DNA of 64,000 nucleotides from Clostridia bacterium (GTDB lineage: Bacteria; Bacillota_A; Clostridia; Oscillospirales; CAG-272), in contig JAFTUD010000006.1 in assembly GCA_017466455.1 (NCBI GenBank), positions 27,824 to 91,823 on the forward strand, given 5' to 3'. The position numbers were made by a program, and so were the translations under genes. Below the pieces are notes generated by a model. The model did not search any database and was not told the origin of the DNA. It saw only the letters and a program-made list of their open reading frames with translations. Each line of letters starts with the position of its first letter. The stretch's first letter is position 1. Below are positions 44,699 to 53,502 of the stretch, one piece after another.

Positions 44699-45763
44699 AT
44701 GAAAAATAGAATAAATACCCTAAGAGCTAAGCTTGACGCGCTCGGAATAGATGCGTGCCTTGTTACCTCGGGTATTAGCCATAGATATCTAACCTCAATA
44801 GATAACGACTCGGCATTTTTGCTTATAACAAAGGAAAATGCGTACGCCCTTGAGGATTTCAGATATACGGAAATTGCAAGGACGACCCTTGACGGAATAT
44901 ATACCGTAATTGATCCCAAAAGCAGACCGTTTGATATTATAAATGAGGTTATAGCAAACGAAAAAATCAACACGGTAGGAATAGAAAGCAGGAGCATCAC
45001 CGTATATGAGTATGAGCAATTTAAGAATAAAATAAAAGCTCAGCTTTCCTTTATTGACGATGTAATAATTTCCATGCGAGAGGTGAAATCCCCCGAGGAG
45101 CTTAATAAAATCGCAATAGCGCAGGAAATCACCGACGGTGCGTTTGCTCATATTTTGAAGGCTCTTACTCCCGCAATGACCGAAAACGATGTTGCGGCAG
45201 AGCTTGAATATTATATGCGTAAGCATGGCGCGCAGGATAAGAGCTTTGAAACAATCGCGGTAAGCGGAGCGAAGTCCTCAATGCCACACGGCACTCCAAG
45301 CGATACGAAGCTCAAAAAGGGCTTTTTGACAATGGATTTTGGCGCGCTTTACGATGGCTACCATGCCGATATGACAAGGACCGTTTGCATAGGCAAGGCA
45401 GATGGCGAAATAAAAAAGCTCTATAACACAGTTCTTACTGCTCAAAAATCTGCGCTTGAATTTCTCAAGGCGGGTGTAAAATGCTCCGATGCCGATAAGA
45501 TTGCAAGGGATATAATAGACAAGGATTATAAGGACTGCTTCGGTCACTCCCTCGGTCACGGAGTAGGACTTGAAATTCACGAACAGCCAAGCCTTAGTCC
45601 CTTATCGCAAAAAATCCTCACATACGGAAATGTCGTAACGGTTGAGCCGGGCATCTATATCGCAGGAAAATACGGATGCAGAATAGAGGATTTGGTTATA
45701 ATCACGGAGGGTGAGGTGCGAAATTTAACCAAAAGTCCCAAGGAACTTATAGAAATTTACTGA
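44699..45763 (+). CDS. M24-family Xaa-Pro peptidase (aminopeptidase P/prolidase type)
   Basis: The 354-residue metallopeptidase has a creatinase N-terminal domain (1-125) and the M24 catalytic domain. Metal ligands can be read in LTMDFGALYDGYHADMTRTV (two Asp), FGHSLGHGVGLEIHE (His and Glu) and VTVEPGIYIAGKYGCRIEDLVII (Glu). It removes an N-terminal residue preceding proline or cleaves Xaa-Pro dipeptides. The ATG at 44699 has an AGAGGTG site; an upstream in-frame ATG at 44636 lacks one and overlaps the promoter. efp follows 143 bases later under its own promoter, the common pepQ-efp order in Firmicutes. Confidence 0.94.
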   Translation: MKNRINTLRAKLDALGIDACLVTSGISHRYLTSIDNDSAFLLITKENAYALEDFRYTEIARTTLDGIYTVIDPKSRPFDIINEVIANEKINTVGIESRSITVYEYEQFKNKIKAQLSFIDDVIISMREVKSPEELNKIAIAQEITDGAFAHILKALTPAMTENDVAAELEYYMRKHGAQDKSFETIAVSGAKSSMPHGTPSDTKLKKGFLTMDFGALYDGYHADMTRTVCIGKADGEIKKLYNTVLTAQKSALEFLKAGVKCSDADKIARDIIDKDYKDCFGHSLGHGVGLEIHEQPSLSPLSQKILTYGNVVTVEPGIYIAGKYGCRIEDLVIITEGEVRNLTKSPKELIEIY

Positions 45764-45800
45764 TTTTTCGCAAAAAAATCAAAAATATTCGCTTTACCTA

Positions 45801-45829
45801 TTGCAATATTTATTATTTTATAGTAAAAT
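45801..45829 (+). promoter_or_regulatory. Predicted promoter of efp
   Basis: TTGCAA (45801-45806), 17 bases, TAAAAT (45824-45829), leaving a leader of about 70 bases. Confidence 0.55.
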
Positions 45830-45906
45830 ATTTATGTAATTTTATGGGATGATTATGGCGTATCGTTCTCTCAAAATAAAAAATCGCCAAGGAAGGAAAA
45901 TTGACA

Positions 45907-46470
45907 ATGATTACAGCAGGAGATTTTAGAAACGGCGTTACCTTTGAAATGGAAGGTAAGGTATATCAGGTAATTGAGTTCCAGCATGTTAAGCCAGGAA
46001 AGGGCGCAGCTTTCGTAAGAACAAAGTATAGAGATGTAGTTACAGGAGCAATCCGTGAGGCATCCTTCAACCCAACTGCAAAGTTTGAAACAGTACAGGT
46101 TGAGCGTAGAGAGCTTCAATATAGCTATAACGACGGCTCACTTTACTACTTTATGGATATGGAAAGCTACGAGATGATTCCTGTAGATGAAAACAAGCTT
46201 GGCGATAACTTCAAGTTCGTTAAGGAAATGGAAATGTGCAAGCTTTCATCAATCAAGGGTGAAATCTTCGCAGTTGAGCCACCAACATTTGTTGAGCTTG
46301 TAGTAACTGAAACCGAGCCTGGTGTTCGTGGAGATACAGCTACTAATGTAACAAAGGCAGCAACTCTTGAAACAGGTGCGGTTGTAAGAGTTCCTATCTT
46401 CATCAACGAGGGTGAGCTTATCAGAATTGATACAAGAACAGGCGAATATCTTGAGCGTGTAAACAAGTAA
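45907..46470 (+). CDS. efp: Elongation factor P
   Basis: The 187-residue translation factor rescues ribosomes stalled at polyproline. Its three OB/KOW-like domains are typical: domain I ([15 protein letters not shown]...), with the tip residue Lys32 in [12 protein letters not shown], and the domain III end ...[18 protein letters not shown]. The tip lysine suggests modification by a YmfI- or EpmA-type route, but no modifying enzyme is in the window. I chose the ATG at 45907, which gives the family N-terminus MITAGDF; a TTG at 45901 is in frame. The downstream CD1247-type protein begins 42 bases later. Confidence 0.97.
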   Translation: MITAGDFRNGVTFEMEGKVYQVIEFQHVKPGKGAAFVRTKYRDVVTGAIREASFNPTAKFETVQVERRELQYSYNDGSLYYFMDMESYEMIPVDENKLGDNFKFVKEMEMCKLSSIKGEIFAVEPPTFVELVVTETEPGVRGDTATNVTKAATLETGAVVRVPIFINEGELIRIDTRTGEYLERVNK

Positions 46471-46512
46471 TTTGCCCCCGTGTCAAAATAATATTTGAAA
46501 GGAATTAAAGAA

Positions 46513-46947
46513 ATGGAAATGGATATTCTTGAAAAGGTAGCATATATAAAGGGACTTGCAGAGGGACTTGCGCTTGACGCAACAAAGCCTGAGGGTAAGG
46601 TTCTTAACGCAATTATCGACCTTCTCGGCGATGTTTGCGAGTATATTGCCGATATGGATGATGAGGTTGCAACCCTTGGCGAGTATGTTGAGGAGCTTGA
46701 TTATGACCTTGGCTCAGTTGAAGAGGACATCTACGACTGTGACGATGATTGTGATTGCGACGATTGCGACTGTGACTGTGATGATTGCGACTGCGATTGT
46801 GATGATTGTGACTGCGATTGCGATTGTGACGATGAGGGACTTTTAGAGGTTATGTGCCCACATTGTAGCGAGGTAATTATGTATAGCGAGGACATCGCTC
46901 TTGATGAGCTTGAGTGCCCGGCTTGCGGAAAGAAAATCGCCGAATAA
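46513..46947 (+). CDS. CD1247-type protein with Cys-Asp repeat and zinc ribbon
   Basis: The 144-residue protein has an N-terminal helical domain (1-70, MEMDILEKVAYIKGLAEGLALD), matching the CD1247 N-terminal domain found beside efp in many Clostridia. Residues 75-107 are made of Asp and Cys only, with 13 cysteines, mainly as CDCDCDD heptads coded by an imperfect 21-bp tandem repeat (46735-46833). A C-terminal zinc ribbon follows (Cys115, Cys118, Cys135, Cys138). In relatives this middle is acidic; the cysteines here are unusual and suggest a metal-binding tract. The ATG at 46513 has AAAGGA nine bases upstream. Function is unknown. Confidence 0.88.
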   Translation: MEMDILEKVAYIKGLAEGLALDATKPEGKVLNAIIDLLGDVCEYIADMDDEVATLGEYVEELDYDLGSVEEDIYDCDDDCDCDDCDCDCDDCDCDCDDCDCDCDCDDEGLLEVMCPHCSEVIMYSEDIALDELECPACGKKIAE

Positions 46948-46960
46948 TCTAATAAAAATC

Positions 46961-46992
46961 AAAGCAGGACTCGTTTGAGTCCTGCTTTTTTT
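46961..46992. terminator. Bidirectional terminator between the CD1247-type gene and spoVAE
   Basis: A 12-bp stem, AAAGCAGGACTC (46961-46972) with GAGTCCTGCTTT (46977-46988), has a GTTT loop. T7 follows on the right and A-rich sequence lies on the left. Confidence 0.92.
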
Positions 46993-47359
46993 AGTCCTTT
47001 GCCTTGCTCGTGAAAACCAAAGAGCATAAATATCCAACGATTATAGCCACAGTAATTCCACCCGAGGTGGCAGTAAGACCGCCCGTGAATACGCCAAGAA
47101 ATCCGCTTTCATCAACTGCGCGCTCAACCCCCTTGGCAATAGCGTAGCCAAAGCCCGTAAGCGGTACGCTCGCTCCGCACCCCGCAAATTCTATCAATGG
47201 CTCGTAAAGCCCAATGGCGGTAAGCGCGACACCCGCGCAAACATATAAAACAAGAATTCTTGCAGGGGTGATTTTAGTTTTGTCGATTAAGAGCTGTGCA
47301 ATCACGCAAAAAATGCCCCCAACTAAAAACGACCAAATACAGTTAGTAAATATTTCCAT
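46991..47359 (-). CDS. spoVAE: Stage V sporulation protein AE (SpoVAEb type)
   Basis: The 122-residue membrane protein has three or four spans. It fits SpoVAEb: the N-terminus is FTNCIWSFLVGGIFCVIAQLLIDKTKI, the middle is CGASVPLTGFGYAIAKGV, and the end is SGGITVAIIVGYLCSLVFTSK. SpoVA proteins move Ca-dipicolinic acid into the forespore and out at germination. It resembles SpoVAC over the VPLTGFG motif, as the paralogues do. It lies one base downstream of spoVAD and ends in a bidirectional terminator. Confidence 0.94.
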   Translation of the reverse strand: MEIFTNCIWSFLVGGIFCVIAQLLIDKTKITPARILVLYVCAGVALTAIGLYEPLIEFAGCGASVPLTGFGYAIAKGVERAVDESGFLGVFTGGLTATSGGITVAIIVGYLCSLVFTSKAKD

Positions 47360-47360
47360 T

Positions 47361-48350
47361 CTACACCTCTAAATGAACCAAATGCGCCACTGCCGGGATT
47401 GACCCGCCCTGAAATACAGTCATAGGACTCATTAGCGCGCCCGTGCCTATAAATAATACATGCTTAAGCGCCCCTGCCTCAAGTCGCCTTAGAATGTCAC
47501 CGGCAAGCACACTCGCACTGCAACCACAGCCGCTTCCGCCTGCGTGCTTATCCTGTGCCTCTCTGTCGTAAATCATCAGTCCGCAGTCGGCGTGATTTTC
47601 ATAAATGTCAAGCCCGTCGTTCAAAAGAAGCTCCTTTAAAATCTCACTGCCCTCATATCCAAGATCTCCTGTGAGAATTAAGTCAAAATCTGAAGCCCGT
47701 CTTTCCGAGGACGCAAAATATCTCTTTACCGTGTCAATGCACGCAGGGGCCATAGCCGCCCCCATATTGTTAATATCGGTAATCCCCATATCAATGCTCT
47801 TGCCGAACAAAATCTCGCTGATTTTCACGCTTCCCGTGTCCCCCAAAACGAAGGCGCCTGCCCCTGTAACAGTCCATTGAGAGGTCGGAGTGCGTTGCCC
47901 GCCGTATTCTAACGGAAAGCGAAACTGTCTCTCGCTTGCGCAAAAATGTGATGATGTAACACAGGCAAGATGACCGAATGTTCCACCGTCGTATAAAGCC
48001 GACCCGAGCGCGAGGGAAAGGGCACAGGTTGAGCAAGCGCCGTATAGACCGATATAAGGAATATCAAAGTCTATAAGCCCGTAATTTGACCCCACGCATT
48101 GATTGAGTAAATCCCCCGCCAAAAGCGCGTCAATGTCCGTATCGTGAAGGCGCGCACGCTTAAGCGCCCCCGAAAGCGCGATGCGTTGCATCTCGCTCTC
48201 CGCCATCTCCCATGACTTTTTTGAAAACCTGTTGTCCTCGCTCCAAAAATCAAAGCACTCACCAAGAGGCCCCTTTCGCTCGTGACTTCCGACAACACTG
48301 TAATAGGAGCAAATTCGTGGCGGATTTTTTAGCTTAATTAAATCTCTCAT
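47361..48350 (-). CDS. spoVAD: Stage V sporulation protein AD
   Basis: The 329-residue protein has a thiolase-like fold that binds dipicolinic acid, as known for SpoVAD. Features are YIGLYGACSTCALSLALGSAL, FGHLACVTSSHFCASERQFRFPLEYGGQRTPTSQ, GDLGYEGSEILKELL and CGLMIYDREAQDKHAGGSGCGCSASV. It is cytoplasmic or peripheral on the inner spore membrane. I chose the ATG at 48350 because AGGA lies just upstream; the in-frame start at 48392 would overlap spoVAC. The stop of spoVAC lies one base before this start. Confidence 0.96.
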   Translation of the reverse strand: MRDLIKLKNPPRICSYYSVVGSHERKGPLGECFDFWSEDNRFSKKSWEMAESEMQRIALSGALKRARLHDTDIDALLAGDLLNQCVGSNYGLIDFDIPYIGLYGACSTCALSLALGSALYDGGTFGHLACVTSSHFCASERQFRFPLEYGGQRTPTSQWTVTGAGAFVLGDTGSVKISEILFGKSIDMGITDINNMGAAMAPACIDTVKRYFASSERRASDFDLILTGDLGYEGSEILKELLLNDGLDIYENHADCGLMIYDREAQDKHAGGSGCGCSASVLAGDILRRLEAGALKHVLFIGTGALMSPMTVFQGGSIPAVAHLVHLEV

Positions 48351-48351
48351 A

Positions 48352-48786
48352 TCAAATTCCTGCAAAATAATAAATAAATCCGTAAACAACACCGGCAGTA
48401 AGCCCGTATAAAATCACAGGGCCGGCAATGGCAAAAATCTTTGCCCCGACACCGAAAATATACCCCTCGCTTTTCGTGTCCATAGCAGGAGAGGTGATTG
48501 CGTTTGCGAAGCCCGTAATCGGCACAAGCGTTCCCGCCCCTGCGAGCCTTGCTATGTTGTCGAAAACCCCGAAGCCTGTCAATACTCCCGCTATAATAAT
48601 CAGACAAATAGAGGCAAGCGTAGGCGCATCGCGCTCCGAAATGCTGAGATATAAAAATAATTCCTTGAAAAGCTGACCGACAGTGCAAATCCCGCCCCCG
48701 AAAACAAAGGCGAAAAAGCAGTTTTTAACACTCTTTGATTTTGTCGCTCTTGCCAGTACATAATTTTTGTAATCAGTTTTATTCAT
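48352..48786 (-). CDS. spoVAC: Stage V sporulation protein AC
   Basis: The 144-residue membrane protein has four spans and the family motif AGAGTLVPITGFANAITSPAMD (about 82-103). SpoVAC forms a mechanosensitive channel for Ca-dipicolinic acid in spores of Bacillus. The N-terminal NKTDYKNYVLARATKSKSVKNCFFAFVFGGGICTVGQ is typical. It is the first gene of the leftward operon spoVAC-spoVAD-spoVAE. A sequence like a sigma-G/sigma-F promoter lies 34-62 bases upstream. Confidence 0.95.
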   Translation of the reverse strand: MNKTDYKNYVLARATKSKSVKNCFFAFVFGGGICTVGQLFKELFLYLSISERDAPTLASICLIIIAGVLTGFGVFDNIARLAGAGTLVPITGFANAITSPAMDTKSEGYIFGVGAKIFAIAGPVILYGLTAGVVYGFIYYFAGI

Positions 48787-48819
48787 AAAACACCCGAATT
48801 GAAATTTATTTGCAGTAGG

Positions 48820-48848
48820 TAGTTTGCCACATATGTTAAAAAATATTC
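48820..48848 (-). promoter_or_regulatory. Candidate forespore-specific (sigma-G/F-like) promoter of spoVAC
   Basis: On the minus strand GAATA (complement of 48844-48848) matches the sigma-G -35 pattern GHATR. It is followed after 17 bases by CAAACTA (complement of 48820-48826), which resembles the -10 pattern CATNNTA with one mismatch. In Bacillus the spoVA operon is read by sigma-G. Confidence 0.45.
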
Positions 48849-48855
48849 AAAAAGG

Positions 48856-48884
48856 TTGACAAAAACACAATAAAGTTGTATTAT
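48856..48884 (+). promoter_or_regulatory. Predicted sigma-A promoter of the zinc-ribbon gene
   Basis: TTGACA (48856-48861), 17 bases, TATTAT (48879-48884). An AGGAGGTG ribosome site follows. Confidence 0.7.
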
Positions 48885-48908
48885 ATATAATATAGGAGGT
48901 GAATTTAA

Positions 48909-49337
48909 ATGGCAGAGAAAGCAAACAAATTCAAGCGCACGGTAAAAAAGCTTGCAAGAAAAACAACAAAGGCTGTTAGCAAGACTGTTGATACCGCAAA
49001 GTATAGCGTAAAGCTAAAGGCAACCGAGGGCGACCTTAACGAAAAGTTTGAGGAGCTTGGAAAGCTTTATTACGCTTACGAGAAAAATAAAAATGAGGAT
49101 GCCAAGGCACATCTTGATAAATGTCTTGAGGAAATAGAGGAAATAGGCAAAAAGCTTCTTGAAATCAGGAGAGAGCTTGCCAGGGCAAAGGGCGAAATCG
49201 TATGCACAAAATGTGGCGCATATGTGTCGCCAAATAAGGATACATGTCCGAGCTGCAACTCAACTCTTGAAAGAATTGAGGTCGTTGTTGCCGAGCCGAA
49301 GTCTGAGCCAAAAGGCGAGGACAATGGCGAAGAATAA
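48909..49337 (+). CDS. Zinc-ribbon and coiled-coil protein of unknown function
   Basis: The 142-residue cytoplasmic protein has a very basic N-terminus (KANKFKRTVKKLARKTTKAVS), then a long charged helix, probably a coiled coil (about 45-95). A C-terminal zinc ribbon, CTKCGAYVSPNKDTCPSCNS (about residues 99-118), and an acidic tail follow. Zinc-ribbon proteins with this layout are common and uncharacterised in Clostridia. A perfect AGGAGGTG site precedes the ATG. The gene is divergent from spoVAC. Confidence 0.8.
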   Translation: MAEKANKFKRTVKKLARKTTKAVSKTVDTAKYSVKLKATEGDLNEKFEELGKLYYAYEKNKNEDAKAHLDKCLEEIEEIGKKLLEIRRELARAKGEIVCTKCGAYVSPNKDTCPSCNSTLERIEVVVAEPKSEPKGEDNGEE

Positions 49338-49448
49338 TAAGGCAAAATGAATTTTGAAATTCAATAAATTAAAAATTTTAAAATTCAAAATACAATAAAT
49401 TCTTAAAAATCATAAAAAATTAAATAATAAAAGGAAAAGGAGCAAAAA

Positions 49449-50279
49449 ATGAAAGAATTTTTTCAAAATCTTTGGGATAATATCTACGGATATTTGACCG
49501 ACCCCGCATCTTATAAGAGGCTTGGTATGATAGTTCTTGGAATTTTAGTAATTATCATCGGCTGTAAGCTTGCAAGGTCCCTTACTAAAAAGATGCAAAA
49601 CTCAAGAGTGATGAGTCGTTTTTCAATGACCATTCGCACCTTCCTCGGACATGTAATTGCTATCGCGCTTTACATAGCAGTATTCTTGTTCGGTGCAAGC
49701 ATTATCGGCTTTGACATTTCCGTGTTCGGTACACTCGTTGCATCAGCAGGACTTACAATCGGTCTTGCAATGCAGGGTAGCCTATCTAACATCGCAGGTG
49801 GCGTAATGGTAGTAGGACTAAAGCCCTTTGAGGTTGGCGATTACATCGAGGCAAACGGAGTTGGCGGTACAGTTACCGATATCGCAATTTTCTACACAAC
49901 TCTTACAACTCCTGACAACAAGAAAATCGTCGTTCCAAACGGTTCACTCTCAAACTCCGTAGTTACTAACTACTCCGCAAACGATACAAGAAGACTTGAT
50001 CTTACCTTCGGCATTTCTTATAATACCGATCTTGATCTTGCAAAGAAGGTTCTTCTATCCTGTGCAAAGCTTGATGATAGAATCCTTGCCGATCCGGCGC
50101 CGGTTGTATATATTACAGCCCACGGGGACAGCGCTGTATCCGTTCAGCTCAGAGTATGGGTAAGAAAAGAAAATTACTGGGATGTAAACTTCGCGATGAT
50201 AGAGCAGGTTAAGCGCTCATTCGACCAGCTCGGAGTTGAAATTCCATTCCCACAGATGGATGTTCATCTTATAAAATAA
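49449..50279 (+). CDS. mscS: Mechanosensitive channel of small conductance (MscS family)
   Basis: The 276-residue membrane protein has three N-terminal spans and a cytoplasmic vestibule. The pore helix and beta-domain can be read in VASAGLTIGLAMQGSLSNIAGGVMVVG and LKPFEVGDYIEANGVGGTVTDI, then NKKIVVPNGSLSNSVVTNYS, all diagnostic for MscS. It releases solutes on hypo-osmotic shock. AAGGAGC precedes the ATG, after an AT-rich gap of 111 bases with no visible promoter better than the upstream one. Confidence 0.95.
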   Translation: MKEFFQNLWDNIYGYLTDPASYKRLGMIVLGILVIIIGCKLARSLTKKMQNSRVMSRFSMTIRTFLGHVIAIALYIAVFLFGASIIGFDISVFGTLVASAGLTIGLAMQGSLSNIAGGVMVVGLKPFEVGDYIEANGVGGTVTDIAIFYTTLTTPDNKKIVVPNGSLSNSVVTNYSANDTRRLDLTFGISYNTDLDLAKKVLLSCAKLDDRILADPAPVVYITAHGDSAVSVQLRVWVRKENYWDVNFAMIEQVKRSFDQLGVEIPFPQMDVHLIK

Positions 50280-50286
50280 TAAAAAC

Positions 50287-50322
50287 AAAAAAGATGCTTG
50301 CAATCGCAAGCATCTTTTTTTA
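50287..50322 (+). terminator. Terminator of mscS
   Basis: AAAGATGCTTGC (50290-50301) and GCAAGCATCTTT (50306-50317) form a 12-bp stem with an AATC loop and T-run. Confidence 0.92.
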
Positions 50323-50490
50323 TTTAAATAGTATCGTAGGTATTAACCTCAATAAAATTTTAAATGCCTTATAATGAAGCGCGAAAAGCGAGAATTAGAC
50401 ATTTTTAGCGTAAAGCACTTGAAAATATGTCAAAAAATCATCACAATATGTCAAAAATCCTCGTTTTATATCAAACATATAATCATATTA
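50323..50490. other. AT-rich gap between mscS and clpC with a short direct repeat
   Basis: Between the convergent mscS and clpC genes, AATATGTCAAAAA occurs at 50424-50436 and 50445-50457, 21 bases apart. An imperfect palindrome, CATATAATCATATTATCATATG, lies near 50474-50496 at the end of clpC. I see no gene and no classical terminator for clpC. Confidence 0.5.
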
Positions 50491-52887
50491 TCATATGTTC
50501 ATAACTTCATAATATACCGAATCACCGCGAATTTTTGCAAAAACCTTGTCATTTTCCTTGATTTTTTCGCCTAAAAGCTCGTCACAAAGTGAGTCCTCAA
50601 TATACCTGCTTACGCATCGCCGTATTTCCCTTGCACCCCAAGCCTTGCTAAAGCCCTTGCTTGTAATAAAATCAATGCACTCGTGTGAAAATTGCAGTTC
50701 AATCCCCTTTGATCTCATTCTATTTGCAATTTCGGAAAGCAAAATTTCGCAAATCCTTTTTGCATCACTGATATCAAGGGGTCTAAAAATCACCGTTTCA
50801 TCAAGGCGATTTAAAAATTCGGGCGGAAATTCTTCTTTAAGAAGCGATAGCGTGTTGTCCTCGCTCACCCCCTGCGCCCCAAAGCCAAGCGGACGGGGAG
50901 AGGAGATTGCCTCGCCCCCGACATTAGATGTCAAAATTATGATAGCGTTTTTAAAGCTTACACGCCTGCCCTTAGAGCTTGTTAGCACTCCGTCCTCAAG
51001 AATTTGTAAAAGCAAATTGTAAATGTCGCTATGCGCCTTTTCAATTTCATCAAATAAAACAACCGAGTAGGGATTTCTCAAAATCGCTTCAATCAGCACG
51101 CCCTCATCCTCATACCCAACATACCCTGCAGGCGCACCAACAAGCTTAGATACCGAGTGCTTTTCCGAATACTCCGACATATCAAGGCGAATAAATGACT
51201 CCTTAGCATCAAAAAGCTCCGTTGCAATTCTCTTAGCAAGCAGGGTCTTGCCAACTCCCGTAGGACCGACAAATAAAAACGAAGCAATGGGGCGCTTTTC
51301 ATCTCTTAACCCGAGTCTGCCTCGCTTGATAGCGCTCACAACCGTGTCAATCGCACCGTCTTGACCGATCACCGCCGAGCAAAGCGATTTCTTTAGTCCC
51401 CGTAATCGCTTTAGCTCAATTTCGTATCCCTCACACACAGGGATTTTTGTCCGTAGCGCCACAACACTCTCAATGTCACTTAATAAAAGCTTAGTCCCCC
51501 TCATCCTTTCCTGCGCCTCGCTTGCTTGCAGTGACCTAAGCTCCAAAATCAACGACGCTTCCTTATCGCAAAGAGAGGACGCAAGAGAGAAGTCCGAGTC
51601 CAAAATCGCGTTTTCCTTCTCATACCGACATTCCTCAATCTCCCTGTCAAGCGCCTTTGCCGCCTCACTCTTGTCACCCGACCTCATTCGCACGCTTGCA
51701 CACGCCTCATCAAGTAAATCGAGTGCCTTGTCAGGCAAAAATCTATCATTTATATATTTTTCTGATAATTCAATCGCACCGCAAAGAGCCTCATCGGTGA
51801 TTTTCAGCCCGTGATAGCTTTCGTAAGCGGAGCGCACCCCTCTTAGCATCTCAAGCGCCTCTTGCTTTGTAGGCTCGTTTACATAAATGGCTTGAAGTCG
51901 CCTGTCAAGCGCACTGTCCTTTTCAATGCTCCCCCTGTATTCCTTGATGGTCGTAGCGCCGATAAGCTGTAAATCCCCACGGGCAAGCGAGGGCTTTAAA
52001 ATGCTTGACGCGTCAATCGCACCCTCAGCACCGCCTGCCCCCATTATGATATGAATTTCATCAATGAAAAGTATAATGCTCGGATTAGCGCGCGCCTCGT
52101 TGATAATGCTTTTCATTCGTTCCTCAAATTCACCGCGATACTTAGTGCCTGCCACAACCGTCGCAAGGTCAAGGGAAACAATTACCTTGTCACAAAGCTC
52201 CTTGGGCACTCGCCCCTCGCAAATTCTCCGTGCAAGTCCCTCAACAATGGCAGTCTTGCCAACCCCCGGCTCGCCGATAAGACAAGGATTGTTTTTTGTG
52301 CGCCTGCATAGAATTTGAATTAGCCTGTTTATTTCTCTCTCACGCCCGATAAGGGGATCTGATTTTCCCGAAAGAGCAGAGCGATTAAGACTCTTTCCAA
52401 AGGCGCAAAGATTTGGCGCTCCCGCAATCTCCTGCCCCCTTGACTCCTGCGCGCCTGCAATCGCTTCACATAGGGAGCGTATCTCGTTTTTTAGACCCTG
52501 TATCGAAATTCCAAGGGTAGAAAGGAGTCGCGAGGCAACGCAGTCCCCCTCATCACATATGGCGTATAGAATATGCTCCGTGCCTATAAGTGCAGTGCCG
52601 TACCGCTTCGCAATACTAAGCGCCCCTTCAAGTATTTTCTTGCATTTTGGCGATATTGCATCACTTAGTGAAAAGCCTGCTCCCGACCCCGAAATTTCAA
52701 CCACACGGTCGCGTATTTTGCTAAAATCAGCCCCCTTTTCCTCAAGCATTTTTCTTGCCACACATTCAACCGTACCAATTCCGAGCAATAAATGCTCCGA
52801 GCCTATGTATGTGTGCCCAAGAGAGGAGGCTTCCTTTTTAGCCCCCTCAAGCACCTCGGCTGATTTTATCGTAAATCGGTTAGTCAT
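50491..52887 (-). CDS. clpC: ATP-dependent Clp protease ATPase subunit ClpC
   Basis: The 798-residue Hsp100 protein has the two Clp_N repeats at its N-terminus ([34 protein letters not shown] and the second with [15 protein letters not shown]). Two AAA+ modules follow, with Walker [14 protein letters not shown] and [13 protein letters not shown]. The middle domain has a short coiled coil rich in [15 protein letters not shown] chose the ATG at 52887, since the upstream frame would run into the promoter region and the preceding gene. ctsR, mcsA and mcsB, the usual neighbours of clpC in Firmicutes, are absent. The upstream genes are peptidoglycan-binding proteins instead. Confidence 0.93.
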   Translation of the reverse strand: MTNRFTIKSAEVLEGAKKEASSLGHTYIGSEHLLLGIGTVECVARKMLEEKGADFSKIRDRVVEISGSGAGFSLSDAISPKCKKILEGALSIAKRYGTALIGTEHILYAICDEGDCVASRLLSTLGISIQGLKNEIRSLCEAIAGAQESRGQEIAGAPNLCAFGKSLNRSALSGKSDPLIGREREINRLIQILCRRTKNNPCLIGEPGVGKTAIVEGLARRICEGRVPKELCDKVIVSLDLATVVAGTKYRGEFEERMKSIINEARANPSIILFIDEIHIIMGAGGAEGAIDASSILKPSLARGDLQLIGATTIKEYRGSIEKDSALDRRLQAIYVNEPTKQEALEMLRGVRSAYESYHGLKITDEALCGAIELSEKYINDRFLPDKALDLLDEACASVRMRSGDKSEAAKALDREIEECRYEKENAILDSDFSLASSLCDKEASLILELRSLQASEAQERMRGTKLLLSDIESVVALRTKIPVCEGYEIELKRLRGLKKSLCSAVIGQDGAIDTVVSAIKRGRLGLRDEKRPIASFLFVGPTGVGKTLLAKRIATELFDAKESFIRLDMSEYSEKHSVSKLVGAPAGYVGYEDEGVLIEAILRNPYSVVLFDEIEKAHSDIYNLLLQILEDGVLTSSKGRRVSFKNAIIILTSNVGGEAISSPRPLGFGAQGVSEDNTLSLLKEEFPPEFLNRLDETVIFRPLDISDAKRICEILLSEIANRMRSKGIELQFSHECIDFITSKGFSKAWGAREIRRCVSRYIEDSLCDELLGEKIKENDKVFAKIRGDSVYYEVMNI

Positions 52888-52964
52888 ATAAACCCTCTCA
52901 AAATCCGTTTTTTGGGCGAAAATGCCCGCTTTGGTAGAGTATTGCCCCGAATTTGAGAAAAAAT

Positions 52965-53495
52965 TCAATATCTATCCAAAAGTGCTCCCTCGTATTCGTC
53001 AAAAAGCGCCTCAAGGGTCACCCCGTCAATAATTCCGTTGTCCTCAAGGAGATTTTTTCGCTGAAATGAGCGTATTGCCTCAACCGTGCTTTCATCATAC
53101 ACCCCTGTGAATTGTTGCTCGGCAAGGTCACCGTGATTTGGCGAAATAGTAAGTAGCATGTATTGAATAACATACACAAGGTCGTTCGTTTCATTCGGTA
53201 AAATGACAAAATCCCCATCGCTTGGCACAAGCTGAACGCGCCTCGCCCCGCGCCTCTCAAGTCTTGTTTGCTCGTGCAGAGTGCTTAACGCAGACCATGT
53301 CTCAAAATCAACCACTCCCGTCACCTCAAGCCCATATTTAGACTGAAATTCACGCACAGCCTCGCGCGTTTCGTTTTCATATATACCACTCAACGGCACT
53401 CTTGAAAGCTCGTTGTCAAGTAGCTCGATGTCACGGAGCATTCTTTGCACCTGCATGGTTGCCATTTCCTTGTCAGTAGAATTGATATAGCTCAT
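52965..53495 (-). CDS. Peptidoglycan-binding protein with two PG_binding_1 domains
   Basis: The 176-residue protein has two PG_binding_1 units, each ending in a typical Gly-x-Val/Ile-Asp pattern: SGIYENETREAVREFQSKYG followed by VTGVVDFETWSAL, and TGVYDESTVEAIRSFQRKNL followed by DNGIIDGVTLEALF. No signal peptide is visible. It starts seven bases after the stop of the SpoIID-like gene and lies upstream of clpC. In spores, such domains bind cortex or coat peptidoglycan. I chose the ATG at 53495 (GAGG five bases upstream). Confidence 0.87.
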   Translation of the reverse strand: MSYINSTDKEMATMQVQRMLRDIELLDNELSRVPLSGIYENETREAVREFQSKYGLEVTGVVDFETWSALSTLHEQTRLERRGARRVQLVPSDGDFVILPNETNDLVYVIQYMLLTISPNHGDLAEQQFTGVYDESTVEAIRSFQRKNLLEDNGIIDGVTLEALFDEYEGALLDRY

Positions 53496-53502
53496 AAGCA
53501 CC

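Noticed and set aside
50424..50457. GTCAAA direct repeats as a CtsR operator
   Set aside because: CtsR sites are heptads only three bases apart and lie before genes. Here the spacing is 21 bases and the place is between two gene ends.
50374..50574. 66-codon frame between mscS and clpC
   Set aside because: AT-rich, no ribosome site, overlaps the end of clpC; its sequence is Ile/Phe/Lys noise.
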